The notes under the pieces are model-generated. The model made no database searches. It was not told where the DNA came from and worked only from the letters and a program-made list of their open reading frames with translations. A DNA stretch of 64,000 nt from DAOVRD01 sp964521715 (GTDB taxonomy: Bacteria > Planctomycetota > Brocadiia > SM23-32), in contig CAZFSS010000008.1 in the NCBI GenBank assembly GCA_964521715.1, positions 62,001 through 126,000 of the forward strand. The letters are read 5' to 3'. Positions 17,451 through 25,202 of the stretch are shown here, piece after piece (within the stretch, counting starts at the first letter, position 1; each line of letters begins with the position of its first letter). Position numbers and translations under genes: made by a program.

Positions 17451-18827
17451 ATGCTCTTCCACACCTGGACCTTCGTCGTTTTCTTCATCATCGTCTACGG
17501 GGCGTATCTGCCCCTCAGGCACACCCGGCTCAAGGTGCCGTTGCTCCTGGCGGCGTCGTACGTATTCTACGGATGGTGGGACCCGCTCTACCTTCTGCTC
17601 ATCGCCGCTGCGAGCGCAGTCAACTACTACGCCGTCGTGCTGATGGACCGGACGCGCTGGCGGCGGCTCTGGCTGGGGCTGGGCATAGGCAGCAGCCTGG
17701 GTCTGCTGGGCTTCTTCAAGTACGGCGGCTTCGTCACGCGCAATCTCAACGCGTTGTTTGGGCATCTGGGGCTCGCCGTCAACATGCCGGTGCCCGACGT
17801 GATACTGCCCGTCGGCATATCGTTCTTCACGTTCCAGGCGATGAGCTACACCATCGACTACTACCGCGGCGACGTCGAGCGCGCGCCCAGCCTGATGCAC
17901 TTCGCCACGTTCGTGGCGCTGTTCCCCCAGTTGGTGGCCGGCCCCATCGAGCGGGCCAGGAACCTGCTGCCTCAATTGCTGGAGACGCCGAAGATCACCA
18001 GGCAAGACATCACGGACGGGCTCTCGCTCTTCATCGTGGGGCTGTTCAAGAAGGTGGCGCTGGCCGACTACCTGTCCCTCTACGTGGACCGCATCTACGG
18101 GTCCCCGGGGCAGTTCGGAGCGCCGACGCTGATGCTCGCCACGTTCGCGTTCGGATGGCAGATCTACTTCGACTTCAGCGGCTACACGGACATGGCGCGC
18201 GGCATCGCCCGCATGATGGGCTACCGCCTGATGATGAACTTCAACAACCCGTACCTGGCGACCGGACTCGGCGACTTCTGGCGCCGCTGGCACATCAGCC
18301 TCTCGACATGGTTCCGGGACTACGTCTACATTCCCCTCGGAGGCAACCGCAGGGGCAAGTTCCACACTTACCTGAACATGTTCCTCACGATGGTCATCTC
18401 CGGCCTGTGGCACGGGGCCGCCTGGACGTTCGTCATCTGGGGCGCCCTGCACGCAATCGGCCGGTTCGTCACGCGGGGGCTCGAACAGACGGCTTTCTAC
18501 AAGCGCCGCGTGCCGACGTTCGCAAAGCAACTGCTTGTCTTCGCGTTCGTAACCTTCGCGTGGGTATTCTTCCGGGCCGGCAGCCTGAGCGACGCGGGGC
18601 TGATCGTGTCCCGCATCTTCACGGGCGCGTGGACCGATCCCCGCTTCCCCGCCGTCGCGGTGCTGCTGATCGCGGCCATCTGGGCCTACCAGTTCATCTA
18701 CGAGTCGGGCGCCAGGCGGATCCTGGTGCTGGCTCCGGTCCGGGTCGCCGTCGTCGCCTTCATGGCGCTTTACCTGTGCCTCTTCGCCCCCTCCGGCTCT
18801 GAGGCCTTCATCTACTTCCAGTTCTGA
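17451..18827 (+). CDS. MBOAT-family membrane O-acyltransferase (AlgI-like)
   Basis: 458 residues with about ten membrane segments. Signature blocks of the AlgI/DltB/PatA branch are present: GFFKYGGF, VGISFFTFQAMSYTIDYYRG, FPQLVAGPIERA, DFWRRWHISLSTWFRDYVYIPLGGN (His281) and the catalytic His321 in SGLWHGAAWT. Such proteins carry acyl groups, usually acetate, across the membrane to polysaccharides or other envelope polymers, together with an SGNH-type periplasmic partner. That partner is encoded five bases downstream, and an exported deacetylase-like enzyme 15 bases upstream. No polysaccharide-synthesis genes are in the window, so the acceptor polymer cannot be named. Confidence 0.95.
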   Translation: MLFHTWTFVVFFIIVYGAYLPLRHTRLKVPLLLAASYVFYGWWDPLYLLLIAAASAVNYYAVVLMDRTRWRRLWLGLGIGSSLGLLGFFKYGGFVTRNLNALFGHLGLAVNMPVPDVILPVGISFFTFQAMSYTIDYYRGDVERAPSLMHFATFVALFPQLVAGPIERARNLLPQLLETPKITRQDITDGLSLFIVGLFKKVALADYLSLYVDRIYGSPGQFGAPTLMLATFAFGWQIYFDFSGYTDMARGIARMMGYRLMMNFNNPYLATGLGDFWRRWHISLSTWFRDYVYIPLGGNRRGKFHTYLNMFLTMVISGLWHGAAWTFVIWGALHAIGRFVTRGLEQTAFYKRRVPTFAKQLLVFAFVTFAWVFFRAGSLSDAGLIVSRIFTGAWTDPRFPAVAVLLIAAIWAYQFIYESGARRILVLAPVRVAVVAFMALYLCLFAPSGSEAFIYFQF

Positions 18828-18832
18828 GTCGA

Positions 18833-19990
18833 ATGGCCGACAAACAGGACAATCACAAAGAGCAAGACAAAGGCTCGCCCGACGCCGACGACCTGGCGCC
18901 GGTCGAGTTCGCCTCCCATGAGGTGCGTCTGTCGGGCCGCCAGTGGCTCGTCGCCGGCGCACTCATCCTGGCGGCGCTGGCGCTCATGCCGGTCCTGTGG
19001 GAGCGCCTCGATCCCCTCCAGCCGGACGCCGACTATCGGCTGCCCTATGGCTTGAGCAACGATTACTGGCTGTTCGGCCGCTACTGCCGGCAGGCCGCAG
19101 GACAGGGGCGCGCGATGGTCCTGGGCGACTCGGTGATCTGGGGCCAGTACGTGAACAGGAACCAGACGCTGCCGCATTACCTGACCGAACTGGCCGGAAA
19201 CGTCCGGTTTGCGAACATGGGCATGGACGGGATGCACCCCGTCGCGCTGGACGGCCTGGTCAGGTACTACGGACGCGGCATCTCGGGGCGGAAGGTGCTC
19301 GTGCACTGCAATCCCCTGTGGATGAGCTCGGAGCGCCATGACTTGCGGACCGAGAAGGAGTTCCGCTTCAACCACCCCCGGCTCGTCCCCCAGTTCTTCC
19401 CCGCCATTCCCTGCTACAGGGAGGCATTCTCCGGGAAGCTGGCAATAGTGGTGGAGCGCACCGTGCCGTTCCTGAGCTGGGCCAGCCACCTGCGGGTTGC
19501 GTACTTCGACCAGAAGGACATCCCCGCCTGGACGTTCGAGCACCCCTATGCCAACCCGATCGCGGCGGTCACGCGCCCCCTGCCGGCGCCGGCGGAGGAC
19601 CACGCAAAGGAGCCCGTCTCCTGGAGCGATCACGGCATCGAGAAGCAGGACCTTCCCTGGGTCGATCTGGAAACGTCGCTCCAATGGCGCTCCTTCAGGC
19701 GGCTGATCCGGACGTTGCAGGACCGTGGCAATCGCGTGTACGTGCTGGTGGGGCCGTTCAACGAACACCTGCTGGAGGAGCCGAGCCTTCAGAGGTACGG
19801 CAACCTCAGGGACGCGATCGCCCGGGGGCTCGAGGAACTCGAAGTCCCCCATTACGTTCCCGACGCGCTGCCCAGCGAATACTACGCGGACGCGAGTCAT
19901 CCCCTGCCTGAAGGCTACGAGCTGCTGGCGGAGCAACTCGTGGGACGCGATTCCTTCGCGCGGTTCATGGGCGAGGACGGCGGCAAGTGA
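18833..19990 (+). CDS. Membrane-anchored SGNH-hydrolase-like protein, partner of the MBOAT acyltransferase
   Basis: 385 residues. A charged cytoplasmic N-terminus (1-35), one membrane anchor (about 37-55), then an extracytoplasmic domain with SGNH features: the nucleophile Ser100 in MVLGDSVIWGQYV and the Asp353-x-x-His356 pair in DASHPLPEG near the C-terminus. This parallels AlgX/AlgJ/PatB, which receive acetyl from an MBOAT partner and transfer it to the polymer. It starts five bases after the MBOAT stop, a coupling that supports a joint function. The middle of the protein is not similar to anything I recognise. Confidence 0.8.
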   Translation: MADKQDNHKEQDKGSPDADDLAPVEFASHEVRLSGRQWLVAGALILAALALMPVLWERLDPLQPDADYRLPYGLSNDYWLFGRYCRQAAGQGRAMVLGDSVIWGQYVNRNQTLPHYLTELAGNVRFANMGMDGMHPVALDGLVRYYGRGISGRKVLVHCNPLWMSSERHDLRTEKEFRFNHPRLVPQFFPAIPCYREAFSGKLAIVVERTVPFLSWASHLRVAYFDQKDIPAWTFEHPYANPIAAVTRPLPAPAEDHAKEPVSWSDHGIEKQDLPWVDLETSLQWRSFRRLIRTLQDRGNRVYVLVGPFNEHLLEEPSLQRYGNLRDAIARGLEELEVPHYVPDALPSEYYADASHPLPEGYELLAEQLVGRDSFARFMGEDGGK

Positions 19991-20030
19991 CGGGCGGATC
20001 GGGCTCGTCCCGCCGCTGCATCCGGGGCTG

Positions 20031-20059
20031 TTGAGAGTATCCGCCGCCTGGTTTAGACT
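20031..20059 (+). promoter_or_regulatory. Probable sigma-70 promoter for the exported-protein operon
   Basis: TTGAGA (20031-20036), a 17-base spacer and TAGACT (20054-20059), 62 bases before the TolB-like gene. Spacings downstream (11, 35, 35 and 23 bases) suggest that one transcript could cover everything up to 28498. Confidence 0.5.
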
Positions 20060-20120
20060 GGACGGGTGGCAGCGGCCATCGCACAGGGTGTCGCTGCCCC
20101 GTTCGCGAGGCAATGAGCAG

Positions 20121-21011
20121 ATGATAGGACTACATTTCAGCGATGCGGTAAGGATCTGGCTGACGGCGGCGCTTGCCCTGGCGTGCGTGGCCGCGCTCCC
20201 GAGTGGCAGGGCACAGGCGGAACAGGGCACGGAGGGGCGCGCTGAGCGCATCATCTTCTCCAGCGACCGGTCCGGCCAGTGGCGCGTCTGGATGGCGAAT
20301 CCGGACGGCTCGGAGCTGCGCCAGTTGACCGAGTGCGCCCCCGACGAGAATGACGTCGATCCGACGTTCAGCCCCGACGGCGCGCACATCCTGTTCACGT
20401 CCACGCGCGGAGGCGAGACCGGAGTCTGGCGGATGGCCGTTGACGGCTCGGCTCCCGAACGAATCTGCGACGGCGATCAGGCCGAGTGGTCCCCGGACGG
20501 CAAGAAGATGGCCTTCCGGCGCAGCGAAGCCGTCCTTGTCCGCGACCTGGAGACGGGCGCCGAGAAGCGCCTCACGCCGGAGGATTGGCCCCATTGCTCC
20601 GGTCCGGCGTGGAGTCCGGACGGGAAGACGATTGCCTTCGCGTGCAGGTGGGACGCGGGAAACGCCGTCTACACCGTCCCCGCGGACGGCGGCCAGCCCA
20701 CCGAAGTCTACGGCGAGAAAGGGGCTTGCGAGCCTCACTGGTCTCCCGACGGAACGCAGCTCGTGTACGAAACGGAGACCCACATCTGCACCATCAAGCC
20801 GGATGGCACGGACAACCGCCTGATCACCTACTTCGGCGGCGTGCAGCATTACGCGCGCTGGAGCCCCGACGGCCAGCAGCTCATCTTCTGCCAGGGCCCT
20901 TCGGAGCGAGGTCCGTGGGAGCTCTACGCCATCCCGGCTCCCGGCGGCACGCCGCGCAAGGTCACCGAGGGCGGCTCCGACATGTACCCCGACTGGCAGC
21001 GCATCCCCTAG
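20121..21011 (+). CDS. Exported TolB-like beta-propeller (PD40 repeat) protein
   Basis: 296 residues from ATG at 20121 (GAGG ten bases upstream). A signal peptide (about 1-33, LTAALALACVAALPSGRAQA) precedes a propeller made of PD40/WD40-like TolB repeats: TFSPDGAHILFTS, EWSPDGKKMAFRR, AWSPDGKTIAFAC, HWSPDGTQLVYE and RWSPDGQQLIFC, followed by a last strand DMYPDWQRIP that may close the ring. It is shorter than TolB (about 430) and lacks the N-terminal TolB domain, and no tol/pal genes are near, so it is not the Tol-Pal subunit. It is probably a periplasmic or surface binding module. First gene of the operon with three secreted paralogues. Confidence 0.85.
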   Translation: MIGLHFSDAVRIWLTAALALACVAALPSGRAQAEQGTEGRAERIIFSSDRSGQWRVWMANPDGSELRQLTECAPDENDVDPTFSPDGAHILFTSTRGGETGVWRMAVDGSAPERICDGDQAEWSPDGKKMAFRRSEAVLVRDLETGAEKRLTPEDWPHCSGPAWSPDGKTIAFACRWDAGNAVYTVPADGGQPTEVYGEKGACEPHWSPDGTQLVYETETHICTIKPDGTDNRLITYFGGVQHYARWSPDGQQLIFCQGPSERGPWELYAIPAPGGTPRKVTEGGSDMYPDWQRIP

Positions 21012-21022
21012 GATCAACCGAC

Positions 21023-22792
21023 ATGCGACCACCGGCCAATCCCCTGCGGACGTCACGCTTCGCCCACGCCCTGCTGCTGGCATCCCTTGTCTCATGCGCC
21101 GTGACGGCGCCGACGTGCGCCGCCGCGGGCGACGAGTTGCTCCCGTTCGTGCGCCTGTTCGACACGCGGGAACCTCTCGATCCTGCTGCATGGGCGTCCT
21201 GGGAGGCAGCGCCGGCGTGGGAGGGCCTGCCGGAAGGAGAGCTGGAACACGAGTTCCGCGGCGACGCGGTCGTCATGAACGACAAGGTTGCGGTCCTTGT
21301 CCGCAGGGGGGCGGGTTCCGTCCAACTGTGGTCCCGGGCCGCCGGCGGGCCGAGGCGTCAGGCGCTGCTCGGCCCCTTGCGAAGCGAGGTGTCGCCCCCC
21401 GCTCCCGTTTCCGCTCTCAGCATAGTCGAGAACGGGCCCGGCGCCGTCATGCTGGACGTAGCCTTCGAGACGCCGGAGGGCAAGCCCGCGAGCGCGGGAT
21501 TCCGCCTCACCACGGGCGACCTCATTGCGGAAGTGCGTCCCGGCCCGGGCACGGACGGGCTGGCCGTCGCGGGACAGATGCGGTACGTCGCGGTCCCGGA
21601 CTTCTTCGGGGACGACGTGGTGTTCGGCCCCGAGACTTGCCAGGGGGACCGCATCGGCCTGCCGACCGAGAACCTGTTCCTGAGCTTCCTCGGGGAAGGT
21701 GACGCCATCCTGGCGTGCACGTGGCGTTCGCCCGAGCGCAACGCCGACGTGACATTCATGGGTGACGGGTCCGAGCGCGCGATCTCGGGTTGCACGGTGC
21801 AGTGCGCGCCCGGAGAGAGCGTTTGGGTCGCATGCCTGGAAGGCGCCGGCATCTGGCACGCCCGCGCCCTGAATGGGGCCGGCGCCACGGAGGACATCGC
21901 CCTGTCCTGGCAGCCCCCCTTCCCCGCCAAGTGGCGGGCCAGCTTCGTGCGGGCCGACGGCGTGGCCGACTCCTGGGATTTCCAGGACGGACGGCAGGAG
22001 GGCTACTCACGGCCCGGGTTTGCGGAGATGGTCTACCCCTGTTGGCTCGAGGGCGGCCGCGCGTATCTCCGTGTCCCTCAGCCGCTTCTGGCATCACGGG
22101 CCGGCGGCTATGAGGCCGTCGTGGCCTACCCGCTGGATCGCAGTCGAGCCACCCCGCTGACGGCCTTTTGCGCCATCGATATCATGCGCAACACGCTGGG
22201 CGTCGGCCCATGCCAGTACATCCTGGCCATGGAGGGCCTGGGCGCGGAGGCGCATCCCACACCGGCGGACGTGACAGAATGGGTGGAGAGGCAGTTCGAG
22301 CGCGGGCGCGACGAGCAGTCGTCCGGCGCCATCAAGGAGCGGCTGGCCGCCATGGTCGAACACGTCTCCCACACGCAGCAGCGCCTGGACACCTACGCCG
22401 GCTTCGCACGCCAGGTGCGCGGCCTCTGTGAGAGCGCCGGGCCGGGGCCGTCGGCCGGCGACACGAGGTCTCGCCTGCTGAGCATGGCGGACGAGACGGA
22501 GCGGCGCATCGCCGTCGAGCGGGAGGCCATACAGTCGGTGCCGCCCGCTGCGGAGCTGGCGGACGCGATGGCCGGCCTCATCGGCACCGCGAATGTCCTG
22601 CCCGAGGTGCAGCGCATCGCGGCCGAGCTGCGGTCCATCGGCGCCGCCCAGGACGAAGCGCTGGCCCGCTGCCGGATGACGGCCAGAAGGGTCAAGCAGG
22701 CCTGCCGCATGGCCGCAGCCGGGGACGCGCGGACGGAGCAGTTCGTAAGAGAGGTCCAGGACCTGGCGGAGAAGATCCTGCGGCCGCAGTAG
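21023..22792 (+). CDS. Secreted protein of unknown family, paralogue A (no N-terminal CBM-like domain)
   Basis: 589 residues from ATG at 21023. A signal peptide (about 1-35) is followed almost directly by the domain shared with the next two genes: HEFRGDAVVMNDKVAVLVRR, RYVAVPDFFGDDVVF, PPFPAKWRASF with GVADSWDF, a YPCW block and GVGPCQYILAME. The C-terminal 180 residues are predicted helical and charged. I do not recognise the family. The conserved aromatic/acidic blocks and the secretion signal fit a large beta-rich extracytoplasmic domain such as a carbohydrate-processing or scaffold protein, but no catalytic motif is evident. Compared with paralogues B and C it lacks the roughly 120-residue N-terminal beta module and is the most diverged. 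Confidence 0.8.
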   Translation: MRPPANPLRTSRFAHALLLASLVSCAVTAPTCAAAGDELLPFVRLFDTREPLDPAAWASWEAAPAWEGLPEGELEHEFRGDAVVMNDKVAVLVRRGAGSVQLWSRAAGGPRRQALLGPLRSEVSPPAPVSALSIVENGPGAVMLDVAFETPEGKPASAGFRLTTGDLIAEVRPGPGTDGLAVAGQMRYVAVPDFFGDDVVFGPETCQGDRIGLPTENLFLSFLGEGDAILACTWRSPERNADVTFMGDGSERAISGCTVQCAPGESVWVACLEGAGIWHARALNGAGATEDIALSWQPPFPAKWRASFVRADGVADSWDFQDGRQEGYSRPGFAEMVYPCWLEGGRAYLRVPQPLLASRAGGYEAVVAYPLDRSRATPLTAFCAIDIMRNTLGVGPCQYILAMEGLGAEAHPTPADVTEWVERQFERGRDEQSSGAIKERLAAMVEHVSHTQQRLDTYAGFARQVRGLCESAGPGPSAGDTRSRLLSMADETERRIAVEREAIQSVPPAAELADAMAGLIGTANVLPEVQRIAAELRSIGAAQDEALARCRMTARRVKQACRMAAAGDARTEQFVREVQDLAEKILRPQ

Positions 22793-22827
22793 CGGCGCAT
22801 GTCGGCAGCCCCGAGAGGAATCCCGGA

Positions 22828-25167
22828 ATGACCCGATCTCGACAACGCGAATTGGGATTCGTCCTGATCGCCCTTCTCTGCCTGCACGTCGGCGCGTGGG
22901 GCGCCCTGGGCGCAGAGCCGCTCCGGCCGGACAGGAACAGATTCGGGAACGCAAGTTTCGAGATGGGCAGAGAGTTCTGGTGGATGGACGAGGGGCCCGG
23001 CACTGCCGGCAAGTTCTCGGTGGATGACGCAGACGCCGCCGTGGGGCGTTACAGCGCGCTGGTAACCGTCGGCCAGGTCGGCCAATGGGGCGTGCAGTTC
23101 GGCCAGCCCGTGGACGCCGCTGCGGTCGGCAAGACGCTCACCTTCGCGGCCTTCGCCAGGAACACCAAAGAGCCTGTCACCCTCAACCTCGAAGTCCAGC
23201 GGGCCGGCTCGCCGTGGGACAACGCCATCACCGAGCAGTTCAAGCTCGACGACGGCCAGTGGCACGAGCTGCACGTTACCTTCCGCGTGCCGAAGGCTTT
23301 CCCCGAGGGCTGGTACGCCTACGTGTACTGCGCGCAGCCGAGCGCCGAGTTCCGGGTTGACATGTTCCGGCTGTACGAAGGCGACTATGCGCCGTATTCG
23401 GACATCGCGCGGGAGGAGACGCTGGCGGCCGGCACGCGCGTCTTCGACGCAGCCGTGCCCGCCGACGGGCGGTTCCCCGAGCCCCCTCCGGAGGGCAGTT
23501 CGTCGTGGAGGCCGGTCGCTCCCGGAGAAGCGGGCCACGAGTTCGCGCGGGACGCCGTCGTCCTGAACGACCGGGTCGGGCTTGTCGGGCGGAAGGGGGC
23601 AGCGGGCCTGGAGTTCTACGCCAGGGGCCCCGAGGGCTATGTATCGCGGGCGATCCTTGCGCCGTGCCCCAATGCCGCGTCTGAGGCGACCACGCTCCGC
23701 GCGGCCAATGTGGTGCAGAACGACCTGCAGCGGGCGGTTGTGGCGGCGGCTTTCGAGACGGCAGACGGGCGGCCGCTCACGCTCCGGTGCGAACTGGGCA
23801 TGGGAGAGCCGTTCGTGAAGGTCCAGAACGGCGGCGGCCTCGACCGGCTGCGCGTGGAGGCGCCGTGCCGTTTCGTGGTGCTGCCGGACTTCTTCGCGGA
23901 CGACATCGTCGTGGACGCCGCCGCGCTGCCCGTGGCGCAGGCGGACCTGCCGTGCGAGAACTTCCTGATGCACATGCTCGGCGACGGCGAAGCCGTTCTC
24001 ATGATCGTGCGACGCGCCGCCTCGGAGGACGTGCAGATCGCCCTGTCGGGCCAGGGCGGGGATCGAGCCGTCACGGCTTCCGAGGTCCGTTGCGATCCGC
24101 AGCAGAGCATCTGGCTGGGCGTCATGGAGGGTCCCGCCGTCTGGCACGTCCGCAACGTGACCGCGGCAGACGCGGACAAGGCCTTGCGGCTCGACTGGAG
24201 GCCGCCGTTCCAGGCCCAATGGCGTGTGGACTGGACGCGCCGCGACGGGCTGATCGACAGCTGGGAGATGGCCACTCAGAAGCAGGACGGTGGATTCGTC
24301 AAGCACGGCTGGTTCGGTGCTGCCGGAAGCCTGCCCGCCGACAGGCGCAGATGGACGACCGTGCTGGGATGGTTCCGGTACCCCTGTTGGACCGACCGCG
24401 CGGGCTACGGCTGGCTGCAACCCCTGAGCGAGCCGATGCGCTTCGAAGGACCCGCGCTCATCTACCCGATCAACCGAGCCACGGACACGCCGCTTGGCGC
24501 CTACACGCTCGTGGACATGGCGCGTGGCACGCTCGGGCTCGGGCCCTGCCAGTACGTCCTGGACGTCGAGGCGCAGGACGCGAAATACGTCGGCAACGGG
24601 GGCTGCGACACGAGGGACAAGGTCAACGCCATCTACGCCAGCGGAGAACAGAGGAAGCGGCGCGAGGAGATCGATCAACGGCTGAGCGGGCTCCTCCTCT
24701 TCCTCAAACACATCCGCGGCAGGATCGAAGCCTACGTGGCCTTCGGCCATGAGATGCTCGCATACCTGGCGGCGCAGAAACAGGCCCACCCCGAACTGGC
24801 CGACGCCTTGACCCAGATGGAGAGCCTGACGAAGGCCATCGACGAGAAGGTGACAGCCAGGAGAACAGCCATCAACACGCCCGAGTACGCGGACGACCTG
24901 ATGGCGCGGTTCCGGGCGGAGGTCCTCGACTACGAAGGGCCGGACGCGCTGGACCGCTGCAAGGCCATCAGCGAAGCATGGGTCGAGGTCGCCGGCAACC
25001 AGGACGAGCTCGTGGGAGAGTGCCGCCTGGCCGTCAGGCTTCTGCGACAGCGCGCGAGCCTGGCCGTGACCCTCGACCCGCGAATGGCGGACATATCCAC
25101 GGAGATCCGGGAGCGCACGCGGCAGATGCTGCGCAATCCCACGCTGCTCGAAGCCCCGCGACACTAG
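22828..25167 (+). CDS. Secreted protein of unknown family, paralogue B (CBM-like N-terminus)
   Basis: 779 residues. Signal peptide about 1-30. Residues 35-190 resemble a CBM4/9-type jelly roll: FGNASFEMGREFWWMDEG, then SALVTVGQVGQWGVQFGQPV and TLNLEVQRAG. The shared core follows: HEFARDAVVLNDRVGL, CRFVVLPDFFADDIVVDA, ENFLMHMLGDGEAVLM, PPFQAQWRVDWTRRDGLIDSWEM, YPCWTDRAGYGWLQPL and GLGPCQYVLDVEAQ. The C-terminus (about 590-779) is a long helical region (LLLFLKHIRGRIEAYVAFGHEM and onward). It begins 35 bases after paralogue A with GAGAGGAA before the ATG. No function is recognised; binding to a polysaccharide or glycan surface is only inferred from the N-terminal fold. Confidence 0.8.
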   Translation: MTRSRQRELGFVLIALLCLHVGAWGALGAEPLRPDRNRFGNASFEMGREFWWMDEGPGTAGKFSVDDADAAVGRYSALVTVGQVGQWGVQFGQPVDAAAVGKTLTFAAFARNTKEPVTLNLEVQRAGSPWDNAITEQFKLDDGQWHELHVTFRVPKAFPEGWYAYVYCAQPSAEFRVDMFRLYEGDYAPYSDIAREETLAAGTRVFDAAVPADGRFPEPPPEGSSSWRPVAPGEAGHEFARDAVVLNDRVGLVGRKGAAGLEFYARGPEGYVSRAILAPCPNAASEATTLRAANVVQNDLQRAVVAAAFETADGRPLTLRCELGMGEPFVKVQNGGGLDRLRVEAPCRFVVLPDFFADDIVVDAAALPVAQADLPCENFLMHMLGDGEAVLMIVRRAASEDVQIALSGQGGDRAVTASEVRCDPQQSIWLGVMEGPAVWHVRNVTAADADKALRLDWRPPFQAQWRVDWTRRDGLIDSWEMATQKQDGGFVKHGWFGAAGSLPADRRRWTTVLGWFRYPCWTDRAGYGWLQPLSEPMRFEGPALIYPINRATDTPLGAYTLVDMARGTLGLGPCQYVLDVEAQDAKYVGNGGCDTRDKVNAIYASGEQRKRREEIDQRLSGLLLFLKHIRGRIEAYVAFGHEMLAYLAAQKQAHPELADALTQMESLTKAIDEKVTARRTAINTPEYADDLMARFRAEVLDYEGPDALDRCKAISEAWVEVAGNQDELVGECRLAVRLLRQRASLAVTLDPRMADISTEIRERTRQMLRNPTLLEAPRH

Positions 25168-25202
25168 AACTCAAGCGACACGAACCGAAGGAGACGTTGA
25201 GG

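Noticed and set aside
16611..18962. A 783-codon minus-strand frame opposite the HDAC and MBOAT genes
   Set aside because: Antisense to conserved catalytic motifs; Arg/Asp/Glu/Gly-rich with no start signal.
20121..21011. TolB of the Tol-Pal system
   Set aside because: Too short, lacks the N-terminal TolB domain, and tolA/Q/R and pal are not adjacent.
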